Notes under the pieces: generated by a model | What the model saw: the letters and a program-made list of their open reading frames with translations, nothing else | What the model was told of the DNA's origin: nothing | Database searches by the model: none | DNA from: Alternaria dauci | Taxonomy: Eukaryota; Ascomycota; Dothideomycetes; Pleosporales; Pleosporaceae | Reading direction: 5' to 3' | Assembly (NCBI RefSeq): GCF_042100115.1 | Contig: NC_091275.1 | Span: 1,302,001-1,366,000 of the forward strand | DNA length: 64,000 nt | Part shown: positions 54,512 through 64,000 of the stretch, piece after piece | Layout: the number at the start of each line of letters is the position of its first letter | Position numbering within the stretch: position 1 is the stretch's first letter | Position numbers and translations under genes: made by a program

Positions 54512-56324
54512 CTAAATAGGGGGTATAATCGCTTTCACATGCTTGTTCCCGCGTATTACTCCGGAAGATGACAATGCATTGCTCCAACTCTTCTTGCATG
54601 TATGCACGTATACGCCAAACGAGGGTAAGGCCGTCTGACGAAGACGCTGATTATAGACGTATGCGTATGAGGAGCGCTCAAGTGGCGGACTCGGGGTAGC
54701 TGAGTTGGACTCTGGGTTCGTAAAGCCTGTTTTCACACGATTAGTCTCAGCTTCGAATAATATGCTCGATAGCGTAGGAGGAACTTGCATGAACGTCTCA
54801 TAACGAACACCCCTCCTCTTCTCTCTATTCCGGTCTGTGCCCTCACCAACTCCGGCATATAGTTGTGGTTCCCAATCGACAACGTCTCTCCACCGCTTCA
54901 TCAGCTTTCGCCAATAACACGCTTCAGCTGCCTGCGTCAGATATCTTTCTCTGAACACTTGCACCGAGTTGTCTGCAATGCGCTTTGCCTTTTCTGGGTG
55001 GTCTAGCAAGTCTTCCATAGCGGAGGAAAGGTCGGAAAAGTCGCGTTCAACTTCGACAAAGTTTTGGTTGGAACCGTTGGAACGGAAGAGGTAGTGGTGA
55101 TGTTGTATCCACTGAAGTTTGTGCGAGACGATTACGGAGCGGCAGAGCTGGCGGTATTTCAGGGAGCCAGAGTAGGAACGACCTGTTGGGGACTGTTAGC
55201 ACCGTTTAGTCTGATAACGGTAGAGACCATGTTACCTTCAGCGTGGGCAATAAACATGTAATTACACTGATCCACTGGGCCCAAGAATTGCTCCTTGAAA
55301 TTTGGATCTGTCCACTTGAGTTGTCCAACATCGCTCCATGGTTTGCCCTTGGTAGCGTCGAGCAGCGCTCTCCGCAGTTTGGGCGCGAAAGTGATTTTGC
55401 CTCTCCAGACCAGCTTCTCAATCTTCTGATCCCATGGCTCGACGGTTTCCCGCTGTACCGCCTCTTGCGCAACCTCTTCCAGCGTACCCAGCGCAGGCAT
55501 ATCCCAGCTCCAGAATCCAAAGTCGGGTATCAACCACAGATTGTGGTCTTGGACGCGACGGGTGAGGGACCATATTGGCTTTGCGGGCTGCGCAGGGAGG
55601 TCTTCGACGGAGAAGACAAACTCAATATTTGGAATATCGGCGGTTGAGGGGGCAGCGAGAACGGCGCGATAGATGGCACTGAGAGTTGCAATGGCTTTTT
55701 GGCGGTTGACGTTATCCACCATGTGAGTTTCGAGGACGTAGAGCTGTGTCATGTGTCAGCATAGGCCCTGCATTGCCCAGATGATCGCCAAGACTGGACT
55801 AGACGTACCTGTCGGTCATAAATCATAGCCCTGACCATGCCTTTTGTGAGTTCAAAACTGTTGAGATCCGCCTGTGTCACCTTGCCCCAGCGATTCCTGA
55901 CTTTGACCGCGCGCTCAATGTCCTCGTATTGCCCGGGAAAAGCGCTGTCGCACTGTGCCTCGTCCAGGCCATAGTTGTTCTTGTCCCGCGGATAGGTAAA
56001 AGTCCAAAGATTGTGCTGCTCCAATTCCGTTGCATTGGCCGCGAGAATGACTTGGTTGGAGGCGCAGTCCAGGCAAGTGTCGCATGAGAAGGTGGTGCTG
56101 AACTCGCACAGACAGCGGCCTGCGGGCATGTACTCCTTGACCAGCGGCGGCAGGGAGGGGTTCTGTGTGCGCGTGCCATAGAGGATGGTGCAGATGAGCA
56201 GGAAGAGCAGAGCGCATGCCGAGACGAAGAAGAAGGAGAGGACTTCTCCGCCGGTCGGACAGCGGCGACGGTACACAGTCTTGTCCTTCCGCTCCTCCAC
56301 GATCCACATCTTCTTCATGAGCAT
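54512..56324 (-). CDS. GT90 (Cap10-like) glycosyltransferase, type II membrane protein
   Basis: Three exons (56324-55809, 55743-55236, 55182-54512), introns of 65 and 53 nt, 564 residues. A basic cytosolic tail is followed by a single signal anchor (about residues 32-52, FFFVSACALLFLLICTILYG) and a Cys-rich stem (CLCEFSTTFSCDTCLDC). The catalytic region of the Cap10/DUF821 family comes next: LWLIPDFGFWSWDMP, KLVWRGKITFAPKLR, RSYSGSLKYRQLCRSVIVSHK (joined across intron 2), and the acidic-rich end of the family. Relatives add xylose or other sugars to capsule or wall glycans in the Golgi. The donor sugar is not readable here. The start was chosen as the first true ATG; the longer frame to 56363 begins with GTG. 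The C-terminal 100 residues after ETFMQV are unlike the family and might be mis-spliced. Confidence 0.88.
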
Positions 56325-57905
56325 GGGGGCTAGCCGAAACCGCGAGACGCGAAACCGAGACACGATGGGGCGAGAGCGTAGACGCGCAAACGTGGTCGGT
56401 CGCTGGTCTCTATATTATCGAGATTGGGAGGCTTCGAAGCGTGGATGGAGGCGACATGGATGGCGACACTACCTGATGGATATGTACAGGCAAAGGGGAA
56501 CGCTAGGACGGGGCAGAGGGTGAAGGGCGAGCGGCGGTGCGGCTGGTCGAGGTAAAGGATCGAAGGCAAAGCCAAGCCCCGGGCGGAGGAAAGAAGAGGG
56601 GCAGCAATGTGACTGCCGGTGGGAGGGCTGACAAGACAAGAGTGCTTTCACAGTGGATTTGGCATGGTTCTTGACAAGACGGCTACCCCCATTGGAGATA
56701 CGGTGAGGCGTTGCGGAGTGCAGTGGGCGGGAAATATAGGGTCAACGCCTGCATCGGACAGGGGTGCGCCATTGTTTGTCGCTTTTAAGCATCTCGGTTG
56801 TAACCGCAGCACAAAGTACGAGAATCGCATCCAGCGTGAGAATCCCATGCCTGGGCTGGGATGCATAGGCGAGCTTCACCTTTGCTGCGCAGCCTCAGGC
56901 GTCTCCATGCGCCTTGTTTGTACATCCAATTCTGACATGCCGTCCCTCGTGAGGTGCGATATCCTTGGAACTGTTGAACACGCGCGGCCTCTAGCAGCTG
57001 CCAGCCCAATCTAGTAAGGCGGCATGCGACCCACTGCACTTCCTTGATGTCACCCAAGCGCGCTTCTTGATTCTTGAAGACGCCATAGTCGCAAACATCA
57101 TCGTTACTGCACTCTTGCCATGGGCGCATGCACACTCGAGTTTCCAACTCTTCCAGCTGGCGTATCTGGGGCAACGGAAACTCAACCAAACCCGCCGTTA
57201 GTTGCCATTGAAGCTTCTGCAATTGTGGGCCGTCCCTGGTTGTCGTACCCGTGGCTAGTGAGTTCAGCATAGTGCGATGCAGTTCTGCACTTCACAATTG
57301 CCGTGGTGGAGTATTACATCATTAAACAACGTCGCATGAAGCACAGGTGGATCTCGCAATAGCTTCATGTCGATTTTCAAGTCCATCTGTTTTCTCTCCG
57401 CAGATCGAAAGCGTGCAATAGATCGAGCACGGTAGACGAAAGATGGAATGTCATTGTTTGCAAGTCCACATACAACTCAAAAACAGAATATTACATCCTG
57501 TATGGTAGATTCAGGCTAACCCGCCAACTCCCTGTAGGCGCTCGACCCGCTGTAGGGGGAGGCCATCAATGCTAAACGTTACTCCTAGATGCAGTAAGAC
57601 AAAAGAGACACTAAAAGATATACAAGCACAACGGCAAAGCAAAGGCCAAAACAAAAGGTCAAGGTAAACTACTTGGCAAAAATATGGATAAAAGGCTATG
57701 TACATGAGAAGCCTGAAGAAGAATCGGGATAAAAGGTATGTGAGAGAAAACAAAGGCTGAAGAAGTGAATGGTGGGTGCTTGCTCAGCCAAGCTTGACCC
57801 AGTGAACATGTGGGACCAGCGACCAACAAGTCCTACAACATGTTGCAGGAGCATGTAAAGTGCCGATAGATACGGCGGCGCCGGTCCTCACATACATACT
57901 GTCGC
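56325..57905. other. intergenic, no supported gene
   Basis: About 1.6 kb between the GT90 promoter and the 3' end of the DUF2457 gene. A minus-strand frame at 56785-57270 (161 codons, true ATG, Gln/Arg/Cys-rich) is the only candidate and shows no domain or splice support. A/G-rich near 57600-57760. Confidence 0.45.
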
Positions 57906-60236
57906 TTATGCAGACAGCACATGCATGTCTTCGTCCGCCTCTGGGCAGATCTGGAATGGTTGGAAGGCCGTCGTCTTGCCTTTGTGAGCGTGTACCGCTA
58001 ATCCCATCTCACGCATGCGCTCTGCACCACGTCCGGGAGCGGGGCGCTTCTCTTTGGCGCCTTTGCGGTGTTGCTTACGGTACAGCTTCTCCTTGCGTCG
58101 TTGCCTCTTCTTTTCGAGCCCGACCTTGATGTCAATGGCACGGCGAATAGGCCTATCCGACGCATCAGCGTCCTCGTCATCCTCAAGATCGAATGGATTT
58201 CTCATAGTGATGGGGGTTCGAGGGACTGAAGCTGAGACTGTAGGGGCAGGACGCTCGGCAATACCAGCAAAGCGTATTGACATGTCACTGCGCTGCCGTG
58301 TGGTTACAGGATTGACGGAACCGCGACGTGTAGGTGGTGGTGACCTGAGACGCATGGGAGGCGGAGGAGAATGCAGCCGCTTGGGAGAGTTTCCAAAAAG
58401 CTTGCGTGGTGGTGGTGAGCGATGCACAGCACGCTTTGCTGGCGGAGGCGATCGCAAGCGCTTTGGTGACGGTAGGGGGGAGCGCTTCTTGGAGATGTGT
58501 TGGCGCCCCCGTCCGTCAATATTAACAGGGTCCATACGACCATGAATCATAAGATGGTCAGACTCGGACACCTTCTCGTTCTCAGACACCTCGTCCTCGT
58601 CATCGTCAGGAAGCTCGGGGTCCGACGTTGGGAATGTGGGATCGATGTCCTGGGGAGTAGGCTTGTGCTTGGCTGCGCGCCGGCGTTCGAGTGTCGACAT
58701 GTACGCAGCTTCAGCAGGCCTATCCTCATCAAGCGTACCACAAACAAAGTCGGTGCTGTCAGGCAGCTCAGGGCTGGGCACACGGATGTTGACCGGCTTG
58801 GACTTTCTGCGCTTGGAAGGCTTGTCCATGATCTTGAGGCCTTCGCGGCTTTCCAAAGATCCAATCGACGATTCTGACACTGTCCGGTGAGTCTTCAAGC
58901 GAAGATGCTCCAGATGCTCCACAGATGTCGCTGCGGTAGACGCTCCAGGTGCCCACCAGTCATAGTCAGACCCGGCATCGTCCTCGTCGTCTGAGACGGC
59001 AAATCCATTCTCATCATCAGTCTGGAAACCCTCATCAGTAGCGTCGCTATAGGCATCGCTGCCGTCTGCATCCTCGTCAAGCAGATCATCATCATCGTCA
59101 TCCATTTCAACATTGTCCCCATCTTCGTCCTCGTCCTCTTCTTCTTCATCAATTGCCTCTTCTTCCGCGACCTCCTCGCCTAGCTTGCGCAGGTTGTTCT
59201 CGATCTTGAGCGTATCCTGGACCGTAAGTCGGTTTCGGTGGCAGGTGACTTCTTGAGTCCATTCTTCGACCTCCTCTTCCGAGCTAGCAAACTCGTGGAA
59301 GCGGTATGCTTCGCAGCGGGCGAGGTCGGAGTTGGAGCTCAAACGACGAGTTCGGTCGACAGGGCGTACTTTTCGGACGCTGACGGGAGAATTGTTGCGG
59401 ACCGTAGAGTCAGAGTCCCGATGCACCTTGGTGGTTGGCTTTGGAGACGAAGGAATATGACGTGGTGGGGGTGCGGGGCTGGCCATACGCCTGGGCTTGG
59501 AAGATGCCTCTGTGGATGGCTTGGATGAACATGCGAACTTGATGGTGCAGACGCGCTTAGGGACTTCTTCGGCTTGCATTGCGGGTGCAGGCGCGGGCTT
59601 TGCAGGCGCCTCAGCTGGCTTCTTATCCTCTTTTGGGCCGCATGCGAACATGATGCACCTCTTTCTTCCTAGGACGGCCTCGACGCTCTGCTCGGTGCTC
59701 TGAGGCGCCCTGTTTGGTACCGGAGTGACGTTCTCATCGTCATGTGAGACGACGGTTACTGGTAGCTCAAACGGTTTCTTGTTGAACGTGGGCAACATGC
59801 TGTGGAACGCTCCCGAGGGGAGCGGTGGGCTTGGCGTGCAGGGCCGCGTGCCCGAGCTTGTGAAGCCGCCGTCGCTTGTGAGATCAGCTGTACCGCTGTT
59901 GTTGCTCCATGTCGAGGCGCACGACATGCCACGGACTGGGCTCGCATCGGAGTGTTCCTCGACGGGGGAGCTCGTGTTGGAGCCCGACTTGAGTGCCGAA
60001 GTGAGAAGTGATTCTTTGCGATCGAAGAGAGGTTTCGACTTGGTGAAGGATGTTGTCGAGGAATGCTGAAGGGCCAAGGGTGCAGGGCGCTGCGCGCGAG
60101 GTTCAGGGGGCTCGTCGAGGTCGCCCACAACCTCGTCGTCGGCCATCGTAAGGGGTGGTGAGATATTGGACATGTTTTGCGGTGTGTCTGTTCGCAACGC
60201 GCCCTGTCTACCAATGTAATCCTGCTCGTTCGCCAT
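57906..60236 (-). CDS. DUF2457 family protein
   Basis: 776 residues in one exon. It is mostly disordered. The N-terminal half is Ser/Pro-rich. GRKRCIMFACGPKED (about 190) and the related KRVCTIKFACSSKP (about 230) form an internal pair. A conserved segment near 310-350 is CEAYRFHEFASSEEEVEEWTQEV. An Asp/Glu tract covers about 360-415, followed by DYDWWAPG (about 427). A run of SPPP-type repeats (RLRSPPP, HRSPPPRK, LHSPPPP) lies at about 595-635, and a basic helix KKRQRRKEKLYRKQHRKG lies near the end. This layout matches the fungus-specific DUF2457 family, whose function is unknown. Acidic and basic tracts suggest a nuclear or chromatin-associated protein. No introns. Confidence 0.8.
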   Translation of the reverse strand: MANEQDYIGRQGALRTDTPQNMSNISPPLTMADDEVVGDLDEPPEPRAQRPAPLALQHSSTTSFTKSKPLFDRKESLLTSALKSGSNTSSPVEEHSDASPVRGMSCASTWSNNSGTADLTSDGGFTSSGTRPCTPSPPLPSGAFHSMLPTFNKKPFELPVTVVSHDDENVTPVPNRAPQSTEQSVEAVLGRKRCIMFACGPKEDKKPAEAPAKPAPAPAMQAEEVPKRVCTIKFACSSKPSTEASSKPRRMASPAPPPRHIPSSPKPTTKVHRDSDSTVRNNSPVSVRKVRPVDRTRRLSSNSDLARCEAYRFHEFASSEEEVEEWTQEVTCHRNRLTVQDTLKIENNLRKLGEEVAEEEAIDEEEEDEDEDGDNVEMDDDDDDLLDEDADGSDAYSDATDEGFQTDDENGFAVSDDEDDAGSDYDWWAPGASTAATSVEHLEHLRLKTHRTVSESSIGSLESREGLKIMDKPSKRRKSKPVNIRVPSPELPDSTDFVCGTLDEDRPAEAAYMSTLERRRAAKHKPTPQDIDPTFPTSDPELPDDDEDEVSENEKVSESDHLMIHGRMDPVNIDGRGRQHISKKRSPLPSPKRLRSPPPAKRAVHRSPPPRKLFGNSPKRLHSPPPPMRLRSPPPTRRGSVNPVTTRQRSDMSIRFAGIAERPAPTVSASVPRTPITMRNPFDLEDDEDADASDRPIRRAIDIKVGLEKKRQRRKEKLYRKQHRKGAKEKRPAPGRGAERMREMGLAVHAHKGKTTAFQPFQICPEADEDMHVLSA

Positions 60237-63200
60237 GTGTTCTGCAGTCGGCTAAGTATAGATAGCGGAACGTGCGCAGAGTGGGTGCGAAGCAGTGGGA
60301 CTGATGCAATTGTTGAATAGGGCAATGATGTTCGCAGAGCGATGCGGCAATAGTCGAGTTGTACAGGCGTGATGGCAAAATTGAAGTCGTCCGGGCGATT
60401 TCTTTTTTTGCACAAGGCACCTGCCGCGGCGTTCCTGGAGCCGAGTTAGACCAGGAGGTGTGTTGTGTCGATCGTTGGAATGTCTCGGTATTGGAGTCGG
60501 TGCTGGCGTATTACTGCTTGGCTGTATCGATGGTTGTGTGCGAGGGTGGGGCCCCGAGGGAGGCGAAGTGTTATAATATGGACAGCAACATGACGGACAA
60601 ATGTGAAATTGAACCGTAAATGGAACTAGAGGTGGGCTTGAAGACGTGTCAGAAGTGACAAGCGTCGGGCAGTGTCGAGTGGGAAGGGGTACCTGGTGAA
60701 GGTGAGGGAAAGTTACCCACTGCAACGTGTGGCGACGGGCCGTAGGCTAGGAATGAGCCCGTTGACAAGTGGTGGCTAGCGGATGTATAGATCGACGACC
60801 GAGTCTGCTGTCAGGCGACGCTGCGCAGGAAATGCTGCAACAGTAGTGTGGCGCGGCAGGTGGGACTGGACTGGTGGGAGAGAGGATGGAGAGAGAGAGC
60901 GAGGAATTTGATATGCGCTCTGGCGGCTCGGCACCATTTGGTTTGCGGAACCAGGAAACAGTGGGTAATCGGCTTTTTAATTCGTGCCCACGGACACCAG
61001 GCACAAGACAGCCAATACCACGCTTGGCCTTTGTCGATTGCGCAGCGCGCCCAAGCATGCACCTGCTCCCGTGCGCTCCTATCCAATTCACGCTGCCGCA
61101 CACCGGCGGTACGAGCGTGGCCCGCCAGTATTGACAATCTCTGCTCAGTCAACGACTACTCATCACAACGACGCTTTGTTTGTTGGTCGGCGTGATTGCT
61201 TTGTCGGTGCCGAGATGCATGTCATAATCGCCCGCGACTAGAATACACCAGAATCCGGTTTCAGTCTCCGCAGGGCCCTCGCTGCTGGACAGTTCCAGCA
61301 CAGCCGATGCAAGACGCAATCGTGTTGCGCACATGCTTGGTTCCGCACGCTTCGGAACAGGGACCCTGATCAACGCCAAGGACGACGTCTCCACGGCCAC
61401 TTCCCCCTTCGAAGCGCTCTATCCCGCCGACAACGCCACGCTAGCGACGCTGGTGCCCATGCCTGACACCTTCTTTCGACCATCCGTCCGGTGCGCGCAC
61501 ACATGCTGCTGCAAGCAACACGGCCACATGCACGCCGCTGTATCCATCTCAGCTCAGCTCACCTTCGCTCAAATGCCTCACTTCTCGACACATCTCCAGA
61601 GCTCCATCCAGAGCTCCACTTGCAGCTTCATCTCGTTCCCTCAACCCTTCACCGCTACTTGACCGCTTCTCGTACTTTGCGCCTCACCTCCTACTTCTAG
61701 CATGGTGGACGCGTCTACGCTGTAGTTTATCATCTGACTGTCTATGGGGCGACGCCATTCAAGCCTTCAAAACAACGGGATACCGGTTCCAACCACCGTG
61801 CCCTGCTTCAGTCTGCAAGATGCTGCTCGTGCGTGCAGTGCCCAGCAATAGGGTTCATCAAGCCTGGGGTTTCGTTCGCTGATAGCGAGCATCTTCGCCT
61901 ACACCATCTCGCCAGCAAGCGCCTCAGCCGGCTTAGGTCAAGCTTGTTCCAATGCCGGCCTTGTGCACGCGGGGAATCAGGCAAACCCCAACGCTAGAAT
62001 GCTCTCCAGACCCTCCAAGGCGAGTCTTCACGCAATATCAAGTACCGACTACCCCCACGCGCGCTTTCCGCGCCAGTGCTCAAGTTTTGCGTCTTCTGTA
62101 CGTGTATTGCACACTTGTCAAGTACTCGTCCACGTTGCCGACTCTAGGCATTACCCGGCACCCGGCACGGCTTGCTACTTGCGGTCAGGCCTAACATTGC
62201 GGATTGCAGTCTTCTTCTGAGATAATCCTTGTCTTACCACAATGACGTAGTTCTCGAAGCCGATAACCGCTCTGTATATGCGCGTGATATCCAGCACTTG
62301 ATACGCACCCCTCATCGGCCTACAGCGTCGTAAACACTTATCGTTGCTTTCGGTCCCCGCGTTTCAAAGTGGACCTGGGATGCTATCAAGGTTCCCCTCA
62401 CTTGCTAATTGACTCGGCAGTGGAGCAGTACTTACGCCATACTTGCCTGGATGGCTGTCTTGAAACTTGCCAAACGCTAGAGGCTGAGGCGTGTCGCGAC
62501 GCACTTACAAACGTACTCGAGTACGCCTTCTGCAAGGGCCGTTTGGTAAGCTAACGTCCGGTCAAGCGCGAATAACCGTTATAGTAACCATAGGCGACGC
62601 AACGGTGTAAACAGCTCATCTCTACTCGATCACGCTCCTACACCCGCGCGCAAAAAGCTGTCTTTCACATGTCTACTCTTTTTTTTTCTACTCATCTGAC
62701 ATCACCCGACATCTCCTACCACACTTCTGGTACAGCCCTGTCCAACACTCCCATCTCTGCACACCACTTCAATCTTACAGTCAGCACGATAATGTTCCGC
62801 CATCTAAGCCAAGCGCGCCTAAACAATACACAACCTTTCCGCACTTCAGCCAAGCCCTAGGTATGAACAGTCATCTCCAGTCATCTGCACGTTTCATAGA
62901 TGCGGATCATTTGCAAGTAATACCGAAAGCCAAGATATACGCTGGGGGATACATAATCTGGGGGACTGGTATCAGATTACGGGGTTGAGGAAGACGTGGA
63001 GTAGGTACTGTAATCTCCGACAACCAAGATGGAGCTTGTTGCATTCGACTGGCTTCCATGAGCAACCTTCCGGCACTGCTCGGAAGTGGCGCGTTGGTAA
63101 TGAAGTAGATGATCCTGGGGCCGTGAGACTTGAAGATTCTACTACATTCATGTACCTCCTTTTCCGAGAAAGCCACATCGCACGAATCGCCTAGGCATCT

Positions 63201-63405
63201 TATGCTCTAGATATGCTTCGTAGATTCCAAATCCAAACAACTCTCACTGTTGGAGAACGGTACATCACTTTTCGTCACTCCGTAAGACTTGTAGTATGCG
63301 AGAATGGTCATCTCGAAAAGCTGCATCTGCCATTCAAACGCTCATCAAGCACTCCAGCAGGGCCAAGCACTTGCAGTAGGCTTGTTACACACACACCCTT
63401 CAAAA
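60237..63405. other. intergenic, no supported gene
   Basis: About 3.2 kb. The first part is the DUF2457 promoter. Plus-strand frames at 61333-61662 and 61952-62220 and minus-strand frames near 62907-63178 are short, mutually overlapping and without domains. I found no tRNA-like cloverleaf or transposon motif. Confidence 0.5.
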
Positions 63406-64000
63406 CTACTCATTCGAATTGGCCATGCTCAACGGCCTCGACTCTTGTATCCAGTTCCCTAATTGTGTCCTCTCCACTTGCAACTCCTTCCTCCAATTTT
63501 CCTTGACAAAATCCAATGTCCTCGCAAACACCAGTTCTCTCTCGTTGCGCTCATGTTGAGGCACAAACGTATCTGGAAACTGTGTCCAGCCGTGTCTGCA
63601 GCCGGGCGCGTGCCAAACTTCCATGCCGCCGTTCTTTGTGCTAGGCACGTTGGAAGATCCAGCTTGCCCGCCCTGGTGTCCATCCCAGTCGCCCTCCCGT
63701 CCGTCGCCAAAGCGTACAGGACCATTCCAATCGTTGTTGTTCATCTTGTCCACCCATACGTCGCTTTGCACTGCTAAGCTATCCTTTTCGGGCAAGACGA
63801 GGAAGATGGCAGCATTTTTCTGAATGTGTTCAGGATCGTTCAACCCGGGGCTCGCTCGTGGATGCGGCCGCAGCCTGCGCGGGAGATAGGTTGGGCCCAT
63901 AATTGAAAACAACCCTGGTGCTTTCGGCTTCTGCTTGTGGTGATCGTCAGGTCTCAACGCATTGGGCAGAGGCTTCATAGGACGCTCGTGTGGCAGTAGT
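63406..64000 (-). CDS. alpha/beta hydrolase, C-terminal part (runs off the window)
   Basis: The frame is open from the right edge (64000) to the stop at 63406, about 198 codons. An ATG at 63978 exists, but coding-like sequence continues upstream to the edge, so the true start is outside the window. IFLVLPEKDSLAVQSDVWV and VWHAPGCRHGWTQFPD are the strand-turn segments carrying the catalytic Asp and His of an alpha/beta-hydrolase fold. The nucleophile elbow would lie beyond the edge. Between them is a Gly/Asp-rich loop (FGDGREGDWDGHQGG), as in several fungal hydrolase-fold proteins. The C-terminal helix has LDFVKENWRKEL. Substrate unknown. Confidence 0.65.
   Translation of the reverse strand, partial: LLPHERPMKPLPNALRPDDHHKQKPKAPGLFSIMGPTYLPRRLRPHPRASPGLNDPEHIQKNAAIFLVLPEKDSLAVQSDVWVDKMNNNDWNGPVRFGDGREGDWDGHQGGQAGSSNVPSTKNGGMEVWHAPGCRHGWTQFPDTFVPQHERNERELVFARTLDFVKENWRKELQVERTQLGNWIQESRPLSMANSNE

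Noticed and set aside
56785..57270. 161-codon minus-strand frame with true ATG
   Set aside because: No domain and no supporting promoter or introns; a real orphan gene cannot be excluded.
61333..61662. 109-codon plus-strand frame
   Set aside because: True ATG but no domain, and overlapping frames of similar quality; not enough to call a gene.
1..64000. tRNA, rRNA, CRISPR, phage or intact transposable element
   Set aside because: I looked for B-box-like TTCGA segments with partner arms, regular spaced repeats, transposase or polymerase motifs and terminal repeats; none held up by eye. A tRNA scan and repeat search would be decisive.

Overview
The window reads as nuclear DNA of a filamentous ascomycete (Pezizomycotina), most likely a dothideomycete close to the Pleosporales. 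The basis is gene content and style: short spliceosomal introns (46-116 nt, GTAAGT/GTGAGT-type donors, CAG/TAG acceptors), about one gene per 2-2.5 kb on both strands, Kozak-type starts, and fungus-specific families (2EXR, DUF2457, GT90/Cap10-like, Dal5-type permease, Pezizomycotina-type PIF1-like helicase). I saw no tRNA, rRNA, CRISPR array, phage or intact transposon. Species cannot be fixed from sequence reading alone. Exon boundaries are my own manual splices and were checked for frame.

Layout. 1-4.98 kb: gene-free, with two long G tracts. 4.98-6.78 kb (-): processive GT2 glycosyltransferase. 6.8-9.3 kb: no supported gene. 9.3-10.5 kb (+): secreted GH16 glucanase. 10.7-12.2 kb (-) and 12.6-13.5 kb (+): a divergent pair, AlaX-type tRNA editing protein and NIF3-like protein. 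13.7-16.7 kb (+): a small hypothetical, a 2EXR/F-box-like protein and a fungal protein of unknown function. 17.0-18.7 kb (+): secreted carboxylesterase. 18.7-22.7 kb: poorly coding, with a purine-rich tract, a 64-bp tandem repeat under a strong minus-strand TATA box, and three weak minus-strand loci. 23.1-25.9 kb (-): calcineurin-like phosphoesterase and a secreted FAD oxidoreductase.

27.5-36.5 kb is a housekeeping block: RRN9-like Pol I factor, PIF1-type helicase with an N-terminal RNase H1-like hybrid-binding module, mitochondrial sulfurtransferase (-), APC11 RING subunit, and an acidic unknown protein. 37.0-45.4 kb is metabolic/secretory: a second GH16 enzyme with a C-terminal 22-residue tandem repeat, SDR (-), flavin-reductase-domain protein, Dal5-type MFS transporter (-), and GH105 hydrolase. 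46.5-50.7 kb (+): Hsp90 with a visible heat-shock promoter, then a histone H1-like/glycine-repeat protein. 53.0-53.7 kb: a decayed small type I membrane protein gene with two in-frame stops. 54.5-56.3 kb (-): GT90 glycosyltransferase. 57.9-60.2 kb (-): DUF2457 protein. 63.4 kb to the right edge (-): C-terminal part of an alpha/beta hydrolase that continues out of the window.

No biosynthetic gene cluster or operon-like arrangement is evident. Linkage is limited to divergent promoters and loose grouping of wall/polysaccharide-active enzymes (GT2, two GH16, GH105, GT90). The most unusual items are the hybrid-binding-domain helicase with a four-cysteine insertion, the repeat-tailed GH16, the two-stop pseudogene whose stops are both CpA-to-TpA type, and the repeat-bearing transcript leader at 20 kb.
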